Source: Winogradskyella sp.
GTDB taxonomy: Bacteria > Bacteroidota > Bacteroidia > Flavobacteriales > Flavobacteriaceae
Assembly (NCBI RefSeq): GCF_013213835.1
Contig: NZ_JABSSU010000006.1
Coordinates: 186,001 to 250,000 of the forward strand
Length of the DNA stretch: 64,000 nucleotides
Direction: 5' to 3'
Shown: positions 61,651 to 64,000 of the stretch, piece after piece
Layout: each line of letters begins with the position of its first letter
Numbering within the stretch: the stretch's first letter is position 1
The notes under the pieces: generated by a model
What the model was told of the DNA's origin: nothing
Seen by the model: only the letters and a program-made list of their open reading frames with translations
Database searches by the model: none
Program-made: the position numbers and the translations under genes

Positions 61651-64000
61651 ATGATTGTAAATACGGAATTAGAAAATAAAGGGAATTTATTTCCATCAAA
61701 AATAATTGACTTCAAGAAAGATGTAGAAACCTTATACTTCTACACAGAAAATGATGTCATACTTCAACTTAAAGTAATTAGAGATAGTGTATTACGTTTT
61801 AGATATACGACTGTAGGTAATTTTGATAATGACTTTTCATATGCAATAACTAAATATGCTAGTTATGGCTATAATAAGTTAGAGATTAATGAGGAAGATG
61901 ATCATTATGAAATAACTACGTCTAAATTGAGATGTGAAATTTCTAAGGAAAGTTTAAGAGTAGCTATTTATGATGCTAAAGATGGTACACTTATAAATCA
62001 AGATGAAAGTGGTTTTCATTGGGAAGAAAACTATTACAATGGTGGAAACATTGTAAAGATGAGTAAGGTGTCTAATGATGGTGAGAGTTATTATGGACTT
62101 GGTGATAAACCAAATCACTTAAACTTAAAAGGAAAGCGTTACAGCAATTGGGTTACAGATTCTTATGCTTACGGTAAAGATACAGACCCAATTTATAAGG
62201 CGATACCTTTTTATACAGGTCTTCATCATGGTAAAGCATATGGTATCTTTTTTGACAATACCTTTATGTCGTCTTTTGACTTTGCACACGAACGTAGAAA
62301 TGTAACAAGTTTTTGGGCTCAAGGTGGCGAGATGAATTATTATTTCTTCTATGGTCCAAAAATGAATGATGTCGTTGAAAGTTATACCGATTTAACAGGA
62401 AAACCACATCATTTACCACCAATGTGGGCATTAGGTTTTCACCAATGTAAATGGAGTTATTATCCTGAAAGTAAGGTTAAAGAGATTACATCTACATTTA
62501 GAAAATTACAGATACCATGTGATGCTATATATTTAGATATCGATTACATGGATGGTTTTAGATGTTTTACATGGAATAAGGAGCATTTTCCAGAACCAAA
62601 ACGCATGGTAAAGGAGTTAGCTGATGACGGATTTAAAACTGTTGCTATAATTGATCCAGGAATTAAGATAGACAAAGACTATTCTGTTTTTAAAGAAGCC
62701 TTAGAGAATGATTACTTCTGTAAGCGTGCCGATGGTGATTATATGAAAGGTAAAGTTTGGCCAGGAGAATGTTATTTCCCTGATTTCACAAAACCTGAAG
62801 TACGAGATTGGTGGTCTGGATTGTTCAAAGAATTAATTGAAGAAGTTGGTATAAAAGGTGTTTGGAACGACATGAATGAACCTGCGGTTATGGAAGTTCC
62901 TAACAAAACATTTCCAGATGATGTACGTCATGATTATGATGGAAATCCTTGTAGCCATAGAAAAGCACATAATATTTATGGTATGCAGATGGCTAGAGCG
63001 ACATATCACGGATTAAAGAAATACTCGCATCCAAAGCGTCCTTTCGTAATTACTCGTGCAGCATATTCTGGTACACAACGTTATACATCAACTTGGACAG
63101 GTGATAACGTGGCTACTTGGGAGCATTTATGGATTGCAAATATCCAAGCTCAACGTCTTGCGATGTCTGGATTCTCATTTGCAGGTAGTGATATAGGTGG
63201 ATTCGCGGAGCAACCACAAGGAGAATTATTTACACGTTGGATACAGTTAGGTGTATTCCATCCATTCTTTAGAGTGCATTCATCAGGTGATCATGGTGAT
63301 CAAGAACCATGGGCTTTTGATGAAGATGTAACTGATATTGTTAGAAAATTTATTGAAATTAGATACCAGCTATTACCTTATTTGTATACGGCATTTTGGA
63401 ACTATGCAGATCATGGTGCGCCACTATTAAAATCACTTGTTCTTTTTGATCAAGAGGACGTACATACACATTACAGAACAGATGAGTTTATTTTTGGTGA
63501 ACATATTTTAGCATGTCCTGTTTTAGAACCTAATGCTAAAGGAAGACGTATGTATATACCTCGAGGTAATTGGTATAATTTCTGGACTGACGAAGTTGTA
63601 AAAGGCGGTAAAGAAATGTGGGTTGATGCTGATATAGACAGCATGCCTATTTATGTAAAAGAAGGTGCCATTATTCCTAAATATCCTATTCAGCAATACG
63701 TAGGTGAAAAAGAGATTAAGGAAATCATCTTAGATGTATATTACAAAGAAGGAAAAGAAGAAAGTGAATTATACAGTGATGCTAATGATGGTTTTGACTA
63801 CAAAAAAGGTCGTTATAGTTTAAGAAATTTTAAACTCACAGGTAGAACAGAAGAGTTAATTATCAACCAGTTTAAAGAAGGTAGATACACCACAACATAT
63901 GGTACTTTTAAAATAAGGATTCATGGTTTACCTTTTGAAATTTCTGAAGTACAGATTGATAATAAGGTCATTGACCATTTCAATTGTAAAGATGGCGAAA
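61651..64000 (+). CDS. Glycoside hydrolase family 31 alpha-glucosidase, 3' end outside window
   Basis: At least 783 codons from ATG 61651 with no stop before the right edge. GH31 hallmarks: HQCKWSYYPESKVKEI, ITRAAYSGTQRYTSTWTGDN (acid/base Asp about residue 485), GVWNDMNEPAVMEVPN (nucleophile Asp about residue 407), SFAGSDIGGF. No signal peptide, so it is cytoplasmic and fits a role in turning over the glucan or maltose of the same cluster. The terminator at 61482 separates it from glgB, so it has its own promoter. Specificity (maltose, isomaltose or xyloside) is not resolved. Confidence 0.93.
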   Translation, partial: MIVNTELENKGNLFPSKIIDFKKDVETLYFYTENDVILQLKVIRDSVLRFRYTTVGNFDNDFSYAITKYASYGYNKLEINEEDDHYEITTSKLRCEISKESLRVAIYDAKDGTLINQDESGFHWEENYYNGGNIVKMSKVSNDGESYYGLGDKPNHLNLKGKRYSNWVTDSYAYGKDTDPIYKAIPFYTGLHHGKAYGIFFDNTFMSSFDFAHERRNVTSFWAQGGEMNYYFFYGPKMNDVVESYTDLTGKPHHLPPMWALGFHQCKWSYYPESKVKEITSTFRKLQIPCDAIYLDIDYMDGFRCFTWNKEHFPEPKRMVKELADDGFKTVAIIDPGIKIDKDYSVFKEALENDYFCKRADGDYMKGKVWPGECYFPDFTKPEVRDWWSGLFKELIEEVGIKGVWNDMNEPAVMEVPNKTFPDDVRHDYDGNPCSHRKAHNIYGMQMARATYHGLKKYSHPKRPFVITRAAYSGTQRYTSTWTGDNVATWEHLWIANIQAQRLAMSGFSFAGSDIGGFAEQPQGELFTRWIQLGVFHPFFRVHSSGDHGDQEPWAFDEDVTDIVRKFIEIRYQLLPYLYTAFWNYADHGAPLLKSLVLFDQEDVHTHYRTDEFIFGEHILACPVLEPNAKGRRMYIPRGNWYNFWTDEVVKGGKEMWVDADIDSMPIYVKEGAIIPKYPIQQYVGEKEIKEIILDVYYKEGKEESELYSDANDGFDYKKGRYSLRNFKLTGRTEELIINQFKEGRYTTTYGTFKIRIHGLPFEISEVQIDNKVIDHFNCKDGE

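Overview
The window comes from an AT-rich member of the Flavobacteriaceae (phylum Bacteroidota). The evidence is gldF/gldG gliding genes, a secreted protein with a type IX (T9SS) sorting tail, a TonB receptor with a carboxypeptidase-like N-terminal domain, DUF6048/DUF6452/CCC-motif/DUF2752 proteins, and promoters of the Bacteroidota type (TTTG, about 19-20 bases, TAnnTTTG). No IS elements, prophage, CRISPR array or tRNA were seen, so this is ordinary chromosome with a few unusual regulatory and non-coding stretches.

1-9.8 kb: a co-oriented cluster of secreted peptide-degradation genes. It holds a truncated sortilin/BNR-type beta-propeller protein (cut by the window edge), an S9 prolyl-oligopeptidase-like peptidase, a gamma-glutamyltransferase, and a second propeller gene split by one in-frame TAA at 7802. 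A dienelactone-hydrolase lipoprotein follows. 11-16.7 kb: a signalling locus. A REC-PAS5-AAA+-Fis sigma-54 activator is followed by two copies of a 16-base palindrome, a 12-base inverted repeat and a sequence resembling a -24/-12 promoter, then a PAS histidine kinase and a response regulator that overlap by four bases. 16.7-17.6 kb is non-coding and carries three copies of a small RNA-like element, each with its own -7 box, stem-loop and intrinsic terminator.

17.6-36.4 kb: housekeeping and envelope genes. These are dnaN, the gldF-orf-gldG operon, a SAM hydrolase, phoH (TTG start), purC, an amine oxidase, DUF6048/DUF6452, an rlmD-like methyltransferase, rocD with a GC-rich structured leader, small membrane proteins, an Smr protein, a calcium-repeat lipoprotein, a cysteine desulfurase and a T9SS cargo protein. 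36.5-48.4 kb: an M23 peptidase/TonB receptor operon, zapA with a 6S-RNA-like element before rny, xerD, three small outer-membrane barrels, aroQ and lpdA. 48.4-53.2 kb: a response regulator, two tandem paralogous membrane histidine kinases, a DinB-like protein and an MsrB lipoprotein.

53.3-64 kb: an alpha-glucan operon of the GlgE type: a GT4 glycogen/maltose-1-phosphate synthase, glgC, glgE, maltokinase, glgB and a GH31 alpha-glucosidase that runs off the right edge. GlgC and the GT4 enzyme make or extend glucan (or maltose-1-phosphate), maltokinase feeds maltose into maltose-1-phosphate, GlgE polymerises it and GlgB branches the product. No trehalose synthase (TreS) is in the window. The strongest candidates for something undescribed are the triplicated small RNA (16.8-17.46 kb), the sigma-54 circuit beside it and the rocD leader RNA.
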